Below, in pieces: positions 23,197 to 32,152 of a DNA stretch of 64,000 nt. Within the stretch, counting starts at the first letter, position 1. The number at the start of each line of letters is the position of its first letter. The notes below the pieces were generated by a model. The model saw nothing but the letters and a program-made list of their open reading frames with translations. It was not told where the DNA came from and made no database searches. The position numbers were made by a program, and so were the translations under genes. Location of the stretch: assembly GCA_965218055.1 (NCBI GenBank), contig CBDCKA010000002.1:2542001-2606000 (forward strand). The letters run 5' to 3'. This DNA is from CBDBKE01 sp965218055. Lineage in GTDB: Bacteria > Acidobacteriota > Terriglobia > JAJPHL01 > JAPKYU01.

Positions 23197-25179
23197 CTAC
23201 AATCTGGCAACTACAATGCCACTGATTCCGAGGAAGAAGAAGGCGGCGCACAGCAGTCCCAATTGCACGAGCCAGTGGGCTCGAACCGGTGGGGGCAGAA
23301 GAACGCGATTGACGTAGAAGGTGTGGAAAGCAGTAAACGCCAGAGCGACGTTCCCGAGGCCCGCTCCAACCTTGGCGATCTGCAGAGGATCGAGAAAGGC
23401 GAGCGAAGACAGGCCCCAGAGTCCGTACACGGTAAGGATGCCATAGTAAATGTACTTGACCTGATTTCCTTGCAGCCGCTGTGCCCTCTTACTTGAGACC
23501 CAAGTGAGGTCTGTCCAGAGGCGGGCGATCATGTCGGCTGCAAACAGCTGCCCCGGACCCAGAACCACGAATCCACAAAACAAAGTGATGACCCAGAGAA
23601 GCTGTCCGTAGTCGGCATACTGTTGTGTCATTGCTCCGGCGATCATAGCCGCGACGCGGTCGCCGACCACCGGGGCGTGACGAATGAAGCGCAAGGAGAC
23701 CATGCAGGGCAGAGCCATGCCCAAAAACGAGCAGATCATCCAGATGCCTGCCTGGTCGCGCACGATGTGGCGGATCCAGCCGCGCCAGCGGACCAGGTTG
23801 GCTTGATGCAGGGGAAAGACCTGGCCGACATGAGAAAGAGTGACCCGTCCCCCGCCAACGGCGCTGGGGATGGCTCCCATGCGAGCACCCATTCCCCAAC
23901 CTTTGTCCCGCGCGTAGTTCGATAGGAGGGAGTTGGCGAAGCCGCCAGCGCCGGCAATGGAGACAAAGGCGGCCAGCAGTGCCCAGTCCAGGGCGGGAAG
24001 CTGACCATGGGCAAAGAGGTAGCCAAGGAGGTTTTGATGCTCCACACCGTGATTGCGCACCAGCTCTGTGAACGTCGAGGCCAACGGCTCAGGGATTTCC
24101 TCCAGTCTTGTCCAGCTGGACACCCGATCGCCCTCCCGCGCTGAAAATGCCGCCGGCATCCAGCTCCCGTCCGAGTCCACATCCCCCTCGACGACGAGAG
24201 TGCTCTCTTCCTGTCGGTGCTGGACAAAGAACCCTCCCCGCTCGACCCGAGCCAGTGCCGCAGCAACCATCCGCTGATATTGAGGTTGGAGATCCAGGGG
24301 AATGCTTTCGCCCATAGCGAAGCGCTGTTCATCTTCCCCGGTGCGAACGATGAAGGAGGTCACCAATGGCCGGCCATTCTCCAGCGTACCCCTCACGGTG
24401 GAAACCGACGGCCCCTCGTATTCGGTCAGGGTGAAGTGGGGACCCACGATAATCGTATCGGCGCGCTGGGGCACGGTGCCAAAGCGGAAGAAGCCCTGGG
24501 TCACTTCCCAAGCGATGTTGCCAGGCACCATCAGTACGGTGATGATGATGAAGAAACCCAGAATGATGACTACCTTGGCAGTGAGGATCCACTCGAGCAT
24601 CCGGTAAACGGTCCCTCCGAAAATCAGAGGCACGAATGCTCCCAGAAACACGCAGTAGCCCAGGATTTTGACAAGTACACTCTCTGCGATCGTTAATCCA
24701 AGTATGGTGATTGTGGCGTCGCCGGGCAGATGGCCGAGCACGGCTGCCGCCAACGGAACGGCGGCATTGGAAGCCATGTAAGGCCAGATCAAATAGGAAG
24801 ATAAGATCAGATAAAGGACTATCCATAAGCGCGGACCTGGCCGGGTGCGGAAAAATCCCACGAAGACTGGCTCGCCCGTGTAGAGCGCATACCGCATCAC
24901 TTCGAGATTGACGAACAGCTGGCCAACAATGCTGAGGGAGGCCAGCCAAAGCAAGGCCGCGCCATATTGAGCCGAGACCGCCGGCCCGAACAGCCACTCG
25001 CCCGCTCCCAGAGAAGCGCCCGCCATCATCATTCCCGGCCCAATTGCTTTCTTTAAAAACGCGAAACCGCCCTTTGGTGCCGGGGGCAGTTCCCCGACGG
25101 TCCAGGGCTGTAGCACACCTGCCTTCACAAGCTCCGGATTTTGGGTTTCGAAAAGCTTGGTGTCCGGGCCCGGCTCCAT
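23197..25179 (-). CDS. Nramp-family transporter with large hydrophilic insert
   Basis: The product has 660 aa from ATG at 25179 (GGGAGG upstream). The N-terminal GPGMMMAGASLGAGEWLFGP and TM segments such as LWIVLYLILSSYLIWPYMAS resemble the Nramp-like family found in Planctomycetes and Acidobacteria. A hydrophilic segment of about 150 residues (roughly 235-390, starting near GFFRFGTVPQRADTI) separates two membrane blocks. The canonical Nramp DPGN metal motif is not seen at the N-terminal position, so divalent metal transport is uncertain. It is a single gene converging on the FHA gene. Confidence 0.7.
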   Translation of the reverse strand: MEPGPDTKLFETQNPELVKAGVLQPWTVGELPPAPKGGFAFLKKAIGPGMMMAGASLGAGEWLFGPAVSAQYGAALLWLASLSIVGQLFVNLEVMRYALYTGEPVFVGFFRTRPGPRLWIVLYLILSSYLIWPYMASNAAVPLAAAVLGHLPGDATITILGLTIAESVLVKILGYCVFLGAFVPLIFGGTVYRMLEWILTAKVVIILGFFIIITVLMVPGNIAWEVTQGFFRFGTVPQRADTIIVGPHFTLTEYEGPSVSTVRGTLENGRPLVTSFIVRTGEDEQRFAMGESIPLDLQPQYQRMVAAALARVERGGFFVQHRQEESTLVVEGDVDSDGSWMPAAFSAREGDRVSSWTRLEEIPEPLASTFTELVRNHGVEHQNLLGYLFAHGQLPALDWALLAAFVSIAGAGGFANSLLSNYARDKGWGMGARMGAIPSAVGGGRVTLSHVGQVFPLHQANLVRWRGWIRHIVRDQAGIWMICSFLGMALPCMVSLRFIRHAPVVGDRVAAMIAGAMTQQYADYGQLLWVITLFCGFVVLGPGQLFAADMIARLWTDLTWVSSKRAQRLQGNQVKYIYYGILTVYGLWGLSSLAFLDPLQIAKVGAGLGNVALAFTAFHTFYVNRVLLPPPVRAHWLVQLGLLCAAFFFLGISGIVVARL

Positions 25180-25356
25180 CGCGCCTCCCGTTTGGATAAC
25201 TCTGCGCTTGCTGATTACTGGCAAGGACCTGCCGCCAGAGCATCCCGGAACGTATCACGTCTAATGTGCTTAGTTAAGAGGGATCACCGACTTTTGGAGC
25301 GCGCCTGATCTTGAAGTCAACGCACTGGTGGTCATTTTTCTGGGCGCGCTCGCCCC

Positions 25357-26313
25357 TCAGCGGCGTTCGATCGTTTCCACCCAGACTCCGTCTGGCGTCG
25401 TCCGACATCCGACCCAGCCATCGCCCCTGGCTTCCTCGGTGGCGCGGGAGTGCGCTTCCTCGGTGGTCATGCGGACCGGACCCCGCGTCCTGGCAAGCAG
25501 GCTTTGGATCGCCCGAATATCCGACTGCATGCGTTCCAGCGACTGATACTGCTCCCCATAGGCCGCGGCCAGTCGGTCCAGGGGGGCCCCAACCTCCTCC
25601 CTGGTTACGCCCCGGCTGCCCGAAGCGCCGAAGGCAGGTTGCAGCCACTGTCTCCACCATGCCCGGTCCTGCGGAGTGAGCTCGGACAGGTCCCCGCACA
25701 GCAGGTGCGTCCACTCGGCACCAAGCACCACCCAGTGGAACTTCGTAGGGCTCTCGCGGCATTCGACCCCCAAGCTCAAAGCCAAACAAGCGAACTGGCG
25801 GGTCAGGGTAGCGAGCATTTGGTCGTTTTCGCTCTCGGAGACGTAGCCGTTGCTCCACCGTCCACCTTGGCCATCGTGCACGACCAGTGTGTAGAGGGAG
25901 TAACCGGAGGCTGGGCCGGTCGCGCAGTAGGCAGTGTTGGACTCCACGTAAGTTGGGTGCAACGCCTCACCTGTTCTCAGGTCGACGAGCTTCCCGCCGC
26001 GGATTTCGAACTCCTTTTGGCGGGCACCCTCCTTACCCAAGCGCAGCGTCAGCGCTAGCACGATCACGGTGACCAGGGGGCCCACTGGTACAAAGTAGAC
26101 GCTGCTCCACCCGAGCCGGCCCACCGAAAGCGCGACAAGCGCCGTCGACACCAGTACGGACATCGGCCACCAGTTGCAGCCGTTGACCGAAGCGGTGTCC
26201 AGACACTTCTCCTCCCCAAGCAGCGCCACGGCCAATGACGCTCCCACGTGGATGACCATGACTGATAGCACGGCACTGGTCAGGAATCCAGTGGCGATGA
26301 TGAGCCAGCTCAT
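25357..26313 (-). CDS. Hypothetical membrane protein
   Basis: The product has 318 aa from ATG at 26313. Three hydrophobic segments lie in the first 105 residues (MSWLIIATGFLTSAVLSVMV, WWPMSVLVSTALVALSV, VYFVPVGPLVTVIVLALTL). A long soluble part without recognised motifs follows; it includes TGEALHPTYVESNTAYC and a Glu/Arg-rich C-terminal helix region. It is probably an inner-membrane protein with a cytoplasmic domain. I do not recognise a family. Confidence 0.6.
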   Translation of the reverse strand: MSWLIIATGFLTSAVLSVMVIHVGASLAVALLGEEKCLDTASVNGCNWWPMSVLVSTALVALSVGRLGWSSVYFVPVGPLVTVIVLALTLRLGKEGARQKEFEIRGGKLVDLRTGEALHPTYVESNTAYCATGPASGYSLYTLVVHDGQGGRWSNGYVSESENDQMLATLTRQFACLALSLGVECRESPTKFHWVVLGAEWTHLLCGDLSELTPQDRAWWRQWLQPAFGASGSRGVTREEVGAPLDRLAAAYGEQYQSLERMQSDIRAIQSLLARTRGPVRMTTEEAHSRATEEARGDGWVGCRTTPDGVWVETIERR

Positions 26314-26380
26314 TGGATCGGGTTTCCTTCTGTAGGTAAATCGTACAGCTCTGCGCAACAGGGCACGAAAGATACTCCTC

Positions 26381-27217
26381 TCAACTTCCCTTTTTTTGAG
26401 TCCCTGCCTCGGCTAAGTGAGTCTTGCCGGGCACCCAAATAGCAGCGTTCTCATCTCCGTAGGGAGTCGCTTCCTTGTTCAGATACTTGACTCCCACCCA
26501 GGCGCACACAAGCGCGTCAGCAGCATCCTCGTAGGGTTTCAGTGCCGCTAGAGACTCACCGCTTATTGTCAGTAGTGGAATATTCTTAATGTGTTTGCGC
26601 AGAGACGTTAGTATCCAGCGAAGTTGCGCCGTTACCTTTTCCAACCGCCTGGGTAGGGAACAATTGGGCCAGAACCGTTTGGTTTTGGTGATCTTGTACT
26701 GAAAGCGGTAGTTAACATTGAGTAAGGAAAGCAATGCAGGATGGGGATAAACTTCCAGAAGGCGCTTTTCTAATCCTAGTTTTGGTCGCGCAGTTGCTAA
26801 CGGAAAACCATGCTTGCAAAACCCTTGGGCAATCAATGTGCTGATATGACCTGGGCGCTTAGCTGTGGGTGCATGCGTGCTGCAGCCTCTTGCACCGTAT
26901 TCCCGACTAATGTTGCGATCAGCAGCTCGAAGAGAAATCACAGGAGTTGTAGCAACAGGAATGTCAACTGCAACTAGGCTGATAGGCGTCGCGCCAAGTA
27001 ATTTCTGTGCAATTGACAGAAGTCTCGCTGGATCGGGCTTGGAACCTTTTGATCGTGAGTTCCAATTTACGGGAACCCCACTTGTCAAGCCTGCAAATGA
27101 GTCGTAACTAGGGGCGAGCGCAATACATTCCCATCCGAAAGCCGTTCCCTTCAGCAAGGCGATGCCGCTCGGCTGTTTCTCAGTCCAGGCGGCATCAATA
27201 GCCAGAACTGCTCTCAT
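26381..27217 (-). CDS. DUF429 family protein (predicted RNase H-fold nuclease)
   Basis: The product has 278 aa. It starts MRAVLAIDAAWTEKQPSGIA, the beta-strand with Asp typical of the DUF429 RNase H-like fold. Further landmarks are VAVDIPVATT, REYGARGCSTHAPT, LLEVYPHPALLSLL and a late DAADALVCAWVG with a conserved acidic residue. The biochemical role is unknown. Third-position GC is lower than in neighbours and the flanks are gene-poor, which suggests horizontal acquisition. Confidence 0.75.
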   Translation of the reverse strand: MRAVLAIDAAWTEKQPSGIALLKGTAFGWECIALAPSYDSFAGLTSGVPVNWNSRSKGSKPDPARLLSIAQKLLGATPISLVAVDIPVATTPVISLRAADRNISREYGARGCSTHAPTAKRPGHISTLIAQGFCKHGFPLATARPKLGLEKRLLEVYPHPALLSLLNVNYRFQYKITKTKRFWPNCSLPRRLEKVTAQLRWILTSLRKHIKNIPLLTISGESLAALKPYEDAADALVCAWVGVKYLNKEATPYGDENAAIWVPGKTHLAEAGTQKKGS

Positions 27218-27499
27218 GTCATTTTCCGGAGAAGAGCCTTGCCCCAGGCACCGCGCCGGGGGTTTCGATGCGGACTACGTCGTCCGGCTGCGCCAGGAAA
27301 TTGCCTGACTCGGCCGTTGGCGCGCAGCGTAAAGGTACCCCGGTATCAATTGCCAGGTGCATGGCAGGCTGGCCGAATTTGCTGCAATGTACACTAAACG
27401 GGAAGCAAAGGAAACTGTTGGCATCGGTTGGGAAACAAAGCTGGTACAATCCCTGCCAAGACGGGGAAGCAAATCATCTGAGAGAGGGAGACGACAACG

Positions 27500-28018
27500 A
27501 TGGCGTCGTTCGCAGAACGAGTGATTGGCGCGGCCAAACTCGATGTTCACACCTACGAGGAAATTGAGGCAGACCGCACCGCCTTCGGTCAGGCCATGGT
27601 CGTGGTGGTTCTTTCCAGCTTGGCGGCGGGCATCGGCATGATCGGCCGGGCAGGCGCCCCCGGTTTGATTGTCGGCGTGTTGGCCGCTCTGATCGGCTGG
27701 TTCATGTGGGCCTGGCTGACCTACATCATCGGCACCCGGCTTCTTCCCATGCCGCAGACACACGCCGACTGGGGCCAGTTGTTGCGGACAACGGGTTTCT
27801 CGGCAGCTCCCGGAATCCTGCGCATCCTGGGAGTGGTGCCGGTGCTGGGAGGACTCGTCTTTCTGGTTGCAGGAATTTGGATGTTGGTCGCCATGGTGAT
27901 TGCGGTGCGTCAAGCCCTGGACTACACCAGCACCGGCCGCGCCATTGGAGTTTGCCTGATTGGGTGGGTGGTCAATGTCGTTATTTTCGTGATTCTCAGC
28001 GTGTTCTTGGGCGGATGA
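27500..28018 (+). CDS. YIP1-family membrane protein
   Basis: The product has 172 aa with an amphipathic N-terminus (MASFAERVIGAAKLDVHTYE) and about four or five membrane segments, for example VVVVLSSLAAGIGMI and LIVGVLAALIGWFMWAWLTY. The DWGQLLRTTGFSAAPGILRI block is characteristic of bacterial Yip1 domain proteins, whose function is unknown. GAGAGGGAGA lies upstream of ATG. It converges on the glycosyltransferase gene with an 8-bp gap. Confidence 0.8.
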   Translation: MASFAERVIGAAKLDVHTYEEIEADRTAFGQAMVVVVLSSLAAGIGMIGRAGAPGLIVGVLAALIGWFMWAWLTYIIGTRLLPMPQTHADWGQLLRTTGFSAAPGILRILGVVPVLGGLVFLVAGIWMLVAMVIAVRQALDYTSTGRAIGVCLIGWVVNVVIFVILSVFLGG

Positions 28019-28026
28019 AAAATCGG

Positions 28027-29244
28027 CTAACGCAGCGCCTGGCGGAAGTAGCGGAGCCGCCGGGTGACGATCCGGTTCCAGGAATAGTGAAGGGCCTTCT
28101 CCAAGGCGGCCTGGCGTAACTCCTGCGCGGCGCGCGGCTGCAGGCTGAGTATTTTCAGCAAGGCCGCCGCCAGCGCCTCCACGTCGCCGACGGGCACAGT
28201 CTCGCCCACCGCGAAACTCTCCGGTCCGCCCGAGCGCGTCGCCACCAGGGGAGCGCCACAGCCCATCGCCTCCAGCGCCGCAATCCCGAAGCCTTCCGTG
28301 CGCGAGGGAATCACGCTGACGGTCGCCAGGTTGTGGAGCTTGGCCAGCAGCGGCTGCGGGTGGTGACCGAGCACTCGAACGTTCTCCAGGTGGAACTCGG
28401 CGCGTTCCTCGACGCTGAATTCATCCTCCAGTCGCCCGGCGCCCAATATGAGCAGAAGCGATTTTCGCTCCTGTTGCACCAGCCGGTTGGCCCGCAGCAG
28501 GATATCCACTCCCTTGGTGCGGGAAATCTTGCCGGAAAAGCTGATGATGGGAAGCTCGGGTGCGTCGGCAACGCCAAGTTGCCGTAGTACCGCTGCCCGG
28601 TCGATCTGCCGGGGACGGAAGATGCGGTGGTTGTAACCGTTCTCCAGAGTAATCACCTTATCCGGCTCCACGCCGGGGTAAAGCTCCAGCACCTCCTGCC
28701 GGACGAATTCTGAGATGGCGAAGACCCAGCGCGCCCCGCGTGCAGCCTGGTTGGCATAGGGCCGCATTCGCGGGTCATAGCGATAGCCCATCTGGTCGCT
28801 GTGGTGGGCGACCACCACGTACGGCAGTCCCATCTCGCTGACCTGGTAGCCCGTGGCCCAGATGTGCTGGCACTCGACGATGTCCGGCCGCAGCCAGTCA
28901 ATGAGTTGCTCCAGCTGCCGCCGCGCCTGTTGGAAGTAGAAAGCCAGCAGTTCCTCGGACAGGTCGCGGAACGTCGATGCCCCCGAGAAATTGCGCGGGT
29001 TGGGGTCGGTGATCATCAGCGGGAAACTCGGCAGTAGTTTCCCGTCGGCCTCCACGGGGAAGCGCCACACACGGTACAGATCAGGCTTTGCGTAGTAGCG
29101 GTTCTTGTCCGCGGTCTGGAATTGGGCGTCCGGGAAAAACAGCAGGGCCTGATGCCCCCGGCGCCGTAACTCCTGAAGCACCCCTTCCGCCACCATGGCG
29201 CTGCCCGTGCCCCACGGCCCGGTATTTGTCAATAGCACCTTCAC
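28027..29244 (-). CDS. Family 4 glycosyltransferase
   Basis: The product has 405 aa from GTG at 29244 (MKVLLTNTGPWGTGSAMVAE). A longer ATG start at 29280 is possible. A GT-B fold is indicated by the N-terminal glycine-rich loop, the middle IISFSGKISRTKGVDILLRA and LLLILGAGRLEDEF. The donor-site EX7E motif is in SRTEGFGIAALEAMGCGAPL. It transfers a nucleotide-activated sugar, target unknown. It stands alone with no polysaccharide cluster nearby. Confidence 0.88.
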   Translation of the reverse strand: MKVLLTNTGPWGTGSAMVAEGVLQELRRRGHQALLFFPDAQFQTADKNRYYAKPDLYRVWRFPVEADGKLLPSFPLMITDPNPRNFSGASTFRDLSEELLAFYFQQARRQLEQLIDWLRPDIVECQHIWATGYQVSEMGLPYVVVAHHSDQMGYRYDPRMRPYANQAARGARWVFAISEFVRQEVLELYPGVEPDKVITLENGYNHRIFRPRQIDRAAVLRQLGVADAPELPIISFSGKISRTKGVDILLRANRLVQQERKSLLLILGAGRLEDEFSVEERAEFHLENVRVLGHHPQPLLAKLHNLATVSVIPSRTEGFGIAALEAMGCGAPLVATRSGGPESFAVGETVPVGDVEALAAALLKILSLQPRAAQELRQAALEKALHYSWNRIVTRRLRYFRQALR

Positions 29245-29340
29245 GGTCTCTGGGATTATATAGAAGGGCTGCAAGAACACAGGCTGTTCTGCGTTCCCAG
29301 CATGAGGTACACATCCAACGGAGGCCAGCGGAGGGTCGTT

Positions 29341-31407
29341 ATGAAGAAGATGCGATTTCAGGGGACAGCCGCCGTGGCGCTGCTTTGTTTGCTGGCGGCG
29401 CCGCTATGGGCGGCCCAACTTTGGGCGGCGGAAACCACGCTGCCGGTGCGGCGGGTGGTGCTCTACAAGCATGGCGTTGCCTACTTTGAGCGCGAGGGGA
29501 AGCTGGACGGGCGCGGCGATGTGCTGCTGCAATTCAAAGCGTCGCAAATGAGTGACGTGCTGAAGTCGCTCACGGTGCTGGGGACAGATGGCGCAGTCCG
29601 CGGCGTTTCCTATGAAGCCAGCGATCCTGTGAGCAAGCAACTCGAGCAGTTTGCCTTCCGGGTGCCCAAGCAAGCCACCCTCGGGCAGTTGCTGGACCAG
29701 TTTAAGGGGGCGCGGTTGCACGTGAGGCTGGCCGCCGGTGGAGACTTACGGGGCAGCATCTTGGGGGCCCGGGCGACGCGTCTGAAGCAGGGCGACACCG
29801 AGATGATCGCGCTGCTGCTCGATAGCGGTGAACTGCGCAACGTCTTGCTGTCGGAAGCGGCTGGGCTGCGCCTGGAAGACCCGCAGCTCGAGCGTGAACT
29901 GAAAACCTACCTGCAGCTGATTCGCTCCTCGCAACGCCGCGATACCCGCCAGCTGCGCATCCACCCCGGCCGGGCCAAGAAGCTGGCCCTCGGCTACGTG
30001 GTCGAAGCGCCGGTCTGGAAAACCAGCTACCGGCTGGTGCTGGACCCCCAAAAGCCCGGCGAGGCGTTGTTACAGGGTTGGGCCATTGTGGACAACACCA
30101 CGTCGGAGGACTGGAAGGGGGTCAGCTTGGCTCTGGTCTCCGGCCTGCCGATCTCTTTCACGCAGAACCTTTACCAGGCGCATTACGTGCGGCGCCCGCA
30201 TGTGCCCCTGTCTGTCGAGACGGCCGCCGGGCCTGTGCGGCACGAGGGTGCGGTGATGGCCAACGAAAGAGTGTCACGGTCAAAAAGTGCAATGAAAGCT
30301 CTCTCCAAGGAATCCCGTCGGTATGCCGCGATGGAGGAAGACGCGGCGGCCCCGGCGGCCAACGTCGGGGGTAGATACCGGACGGATCGTGGTATGGCGG
30401 ATTTAGTTCGCTCGGTCGCAGTGGCGGCCACGGGGCGCGAATTAGGCGAGTTGTTCGAGTACCGAATGAAAGACCCCGTAGACATTCCCCGCAACCAGTC
30501 GGCAATGATCCCGTTTCTGCAGGCAACGGTGGAAGTGGAGCGGGTTCTGCTCCACACGCCCGGCGGGTCTGGCGAACATCCTTACGACGCCGTGCTGCTG
30601 CGCAACACCACCGGCAAGACGCTGGATGGCGGCGCCATCAGCGTCATCGAAGGCGGCCAGTACGCCGGCGAAGCTCTGATCCAGACCCTGAAGACCGGCG
30701 ACAGCCGTCCGGTCTCGTTCGCCGTCGATCTGGGCACCAGGATCAGCACCGTCTTTGACTCGCGCCAGAACCAGGTGTTCTCGGTGAAGGTGCGGCGGGG
30801 CACGGTCTTCACTCGGGCCAAGAACGTCGCGGTGAAGACCTACACGGTTCGCAACACCGGCCAGCAGCCAAAGACGCTGGTGGTGGAGCACCCGGTGCGA
30901 AAGCAGTGGAAGCTGGCCGCGGGCATCAAACCAGCCGAAACGACGGCCCGCCATTACCGCTTCCGCCTGGAGTTGCCGGCGGGAAAAACGGCCAAACTGA
31001 AGGTCGAAGAGGAACACGAAATCTCCAGCAGCATCGCCCTGACCAACCTGACGCCAGAGTTGCTGGCCACCTACGTGACCAACAAGGCTCTTTCCCCTGA
31101 GGCCGAAAGACAATTGAAGCAACTGTTCGCCCTGAAGGAGGAGGTGGTGGTGGCAAAGCGGGAGGCAAAGGAGAAGAAGGAAGAAATCGACGAGTTGTTC
31201 CGCGACCAGAACCGGTTGCGTCAAAACATCTACAACCTGCGGAATGTGCCGGGACAGCAGCAGCAGGTTCAGGCCTACGCGGCCAAGATGGCGAAGCAGG
31301 AGAAGCAACTGGAGGCGATGCATGAGGCGCTTCGCGCGGCGCGCACCCGGCTCAAGCAGTTGCAGGCGCAAGTGGACCGGCTGATGAACACTATGGAGAT
31401 CAGCTAG
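29341..31407 (+). CDS. Secreted DUF4139-domain protein
   Basis: The product has 688 aa from ATG at 29341. A signal peptide (AVALLCLLAAPLWAAQLWAA) is followed by TLPVRRVVLYKHGVAYFERE, the usual N-terminus of these proteins. The DUF4139 beta-domain covers residues ~215-560 (APVWKTSYRLVLDP, LLQGWAIVDNTTSEDWKGV). The C-terminus is a long coiled coil (LKQLFALKEEVVVAKREAKE onward). It is likely periplasmic or surface-exposed, with unknown function. Mucoidy-inhibitor (MuiA)-like proteins share the domain. Confidence 0.8.
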   Translation: MKKMRFQGTAAVALLCLLAAPLWAAQLWAAETTLPVRRVVLYKHGVAYFEREGKLDGRGDVLLQFKASQMSDVLKSLTVLGTDGAVRGVSYEASDPVSKQLEQFAFRVPKQATLGQLLDQFKGARLHVRLAAGGDLRGSILGARATRLKQGDTEMIALLLDSGELRNVLLSEAAGLRLEDPQLERELKTYLQLIRSSQRRDTRQLRIHPGRAKKLALGYVVEAPVWKTSYRLVLDPQKPGEALLQGWAIVDNTTSEDWKGVSLALVSGLPISFTQNLYQAHYVRRPHVPLSVETAAGPVRHEGAVMANERVSRSKSAMKALSKESRRYAAMEEDAAAPAANVGGRYRTDRGMADLVRSVAVAATGRELGELFEYRMKDPVDIPRNQSAMIPFLQATVEVERVLLHTPGGSGEHPYDAVLLRNTTGKTLDGGAISVIEGGQYAGEALIQTLKTGDSRPVSFAVDLGTRISTVFDSRQNQVFSVKVRRGTVFTRAKNVAVKTYTVRNTGQQPKTLVVEHPVRKQWKLAAGIKPAETTARHYRFRLELPAGKTAKLKVEEEHEISSSIALTNLTPELLATYVTNKALSPEAERQLKQLFALKEEVVVAKREAKEKKEEIDELFRDQNRLRQNIYNLRNVPGQQQQVQAYAAKMAKQEKQLEAMHEALRAARTRLKQLQAQVDRLMNTMEIS

Positions 31408-31469
31408 CTGGCATGCTTCGGACCTGAGCCTTCGGTCCAGGTTGAGGCTTTAGCGTGAGTCCCGGAGAG

Positions 31470-32150
31470 CTAGGTGAGGATGTGGCCGTCGCGCATGGTG
31501 ACGATGCGGTGTGCGTAGGCGGCCGCTTCCGGGTTGTGGGTAATCATCAAGATGGTCTGTCCCAGGCGCTGGTTCAGGCTGCGCAGCAATTCGAGCACCG
31601 CCCGGGAATTGTCGGAATCCAGGTTGCCGGTGGGCTCGTCAGCCAGCAGGATGGCAGGCTGGTTCACCAACGCCCGGGCGATGGCCACCCGTTGCTGCTC
31701 CCCTCCGGACAGCTCAGCCGGTTTGTGGTTGAGGCGCTGCTCAATGCCCAGCAGCTCCACGATCTCCTGAAACTGCTCCGAGCTGAAGCCGTTCTGGGTG
31801 CCGGCAATGCTGCGGGCCACTTCAAGGTTGCCGGCCGCCGTCAGTGTGGGCAGCAGGTTGAAGCGTTGGAAGACGAAGCCCACTTTGTTCTTGCGCAGTC
31901 GGGTGCGGCCGGCGTCGTCCAGTGAAGCCAGGTCCTGCCCGGCGAGGCGCACTCGGCCCTCGCTAGGCGAAGTGAGCCCCCCAATGATGTAGAACAGGGT
32001 GGACTTGCCCGAGCCGGAAGGCCCCATCACCGCCACGAATTCGCCGGCATCTACATACAGGTCCACGCCTCGCAAGGCAGGCACCTCAACCCGGCCGGAG
32101 CGGTAAACCTTCTTCAGGTTTTCGATTTCGATGATGTGTGTCGCTGCCAT
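31470..32150 (-). CDS. LolD/MacB-type ABC transporter ATP-binding protein
   Basis: The product has 226 aa from ATG at 32150; GTG at 32156 is possible. Walker A is GPSGSGKST, the signature LSGGEQQRVAIARAL, and Walker B with D-loop ILLADEPTGNLDS, followed by TILMITHNPEAAAYA. It belongs to the MacB/LolD/FtsE-like branch and acts with the permease encoded immediately upstream, whose stop abuts the start. The complex probably moves lipoproteins or other envelope substrates. Confidence 0.92.
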   Translation of the reverse strand: MAATHIIEIENLKKVYRSGRVEVPALRGVDLYVDAGEFVAVMGPSGSGKSTLFYIIGGLTSPSEGRVRLAGQDLASLDDAGRTRLRKNKVGFVFQRFNLLPTLTAAGNLEVARSIAGTQNGFSSEQFQEIVELLGIEQRLNHKPAELSGGEQQRVAIARALVNQPAILLADEPTGNLDSDNSRAVLELLRSLNQRLGQTILMITHNPEAAAYAHRIVTMRDGHILT

Positions 32151-32152
32151 CC

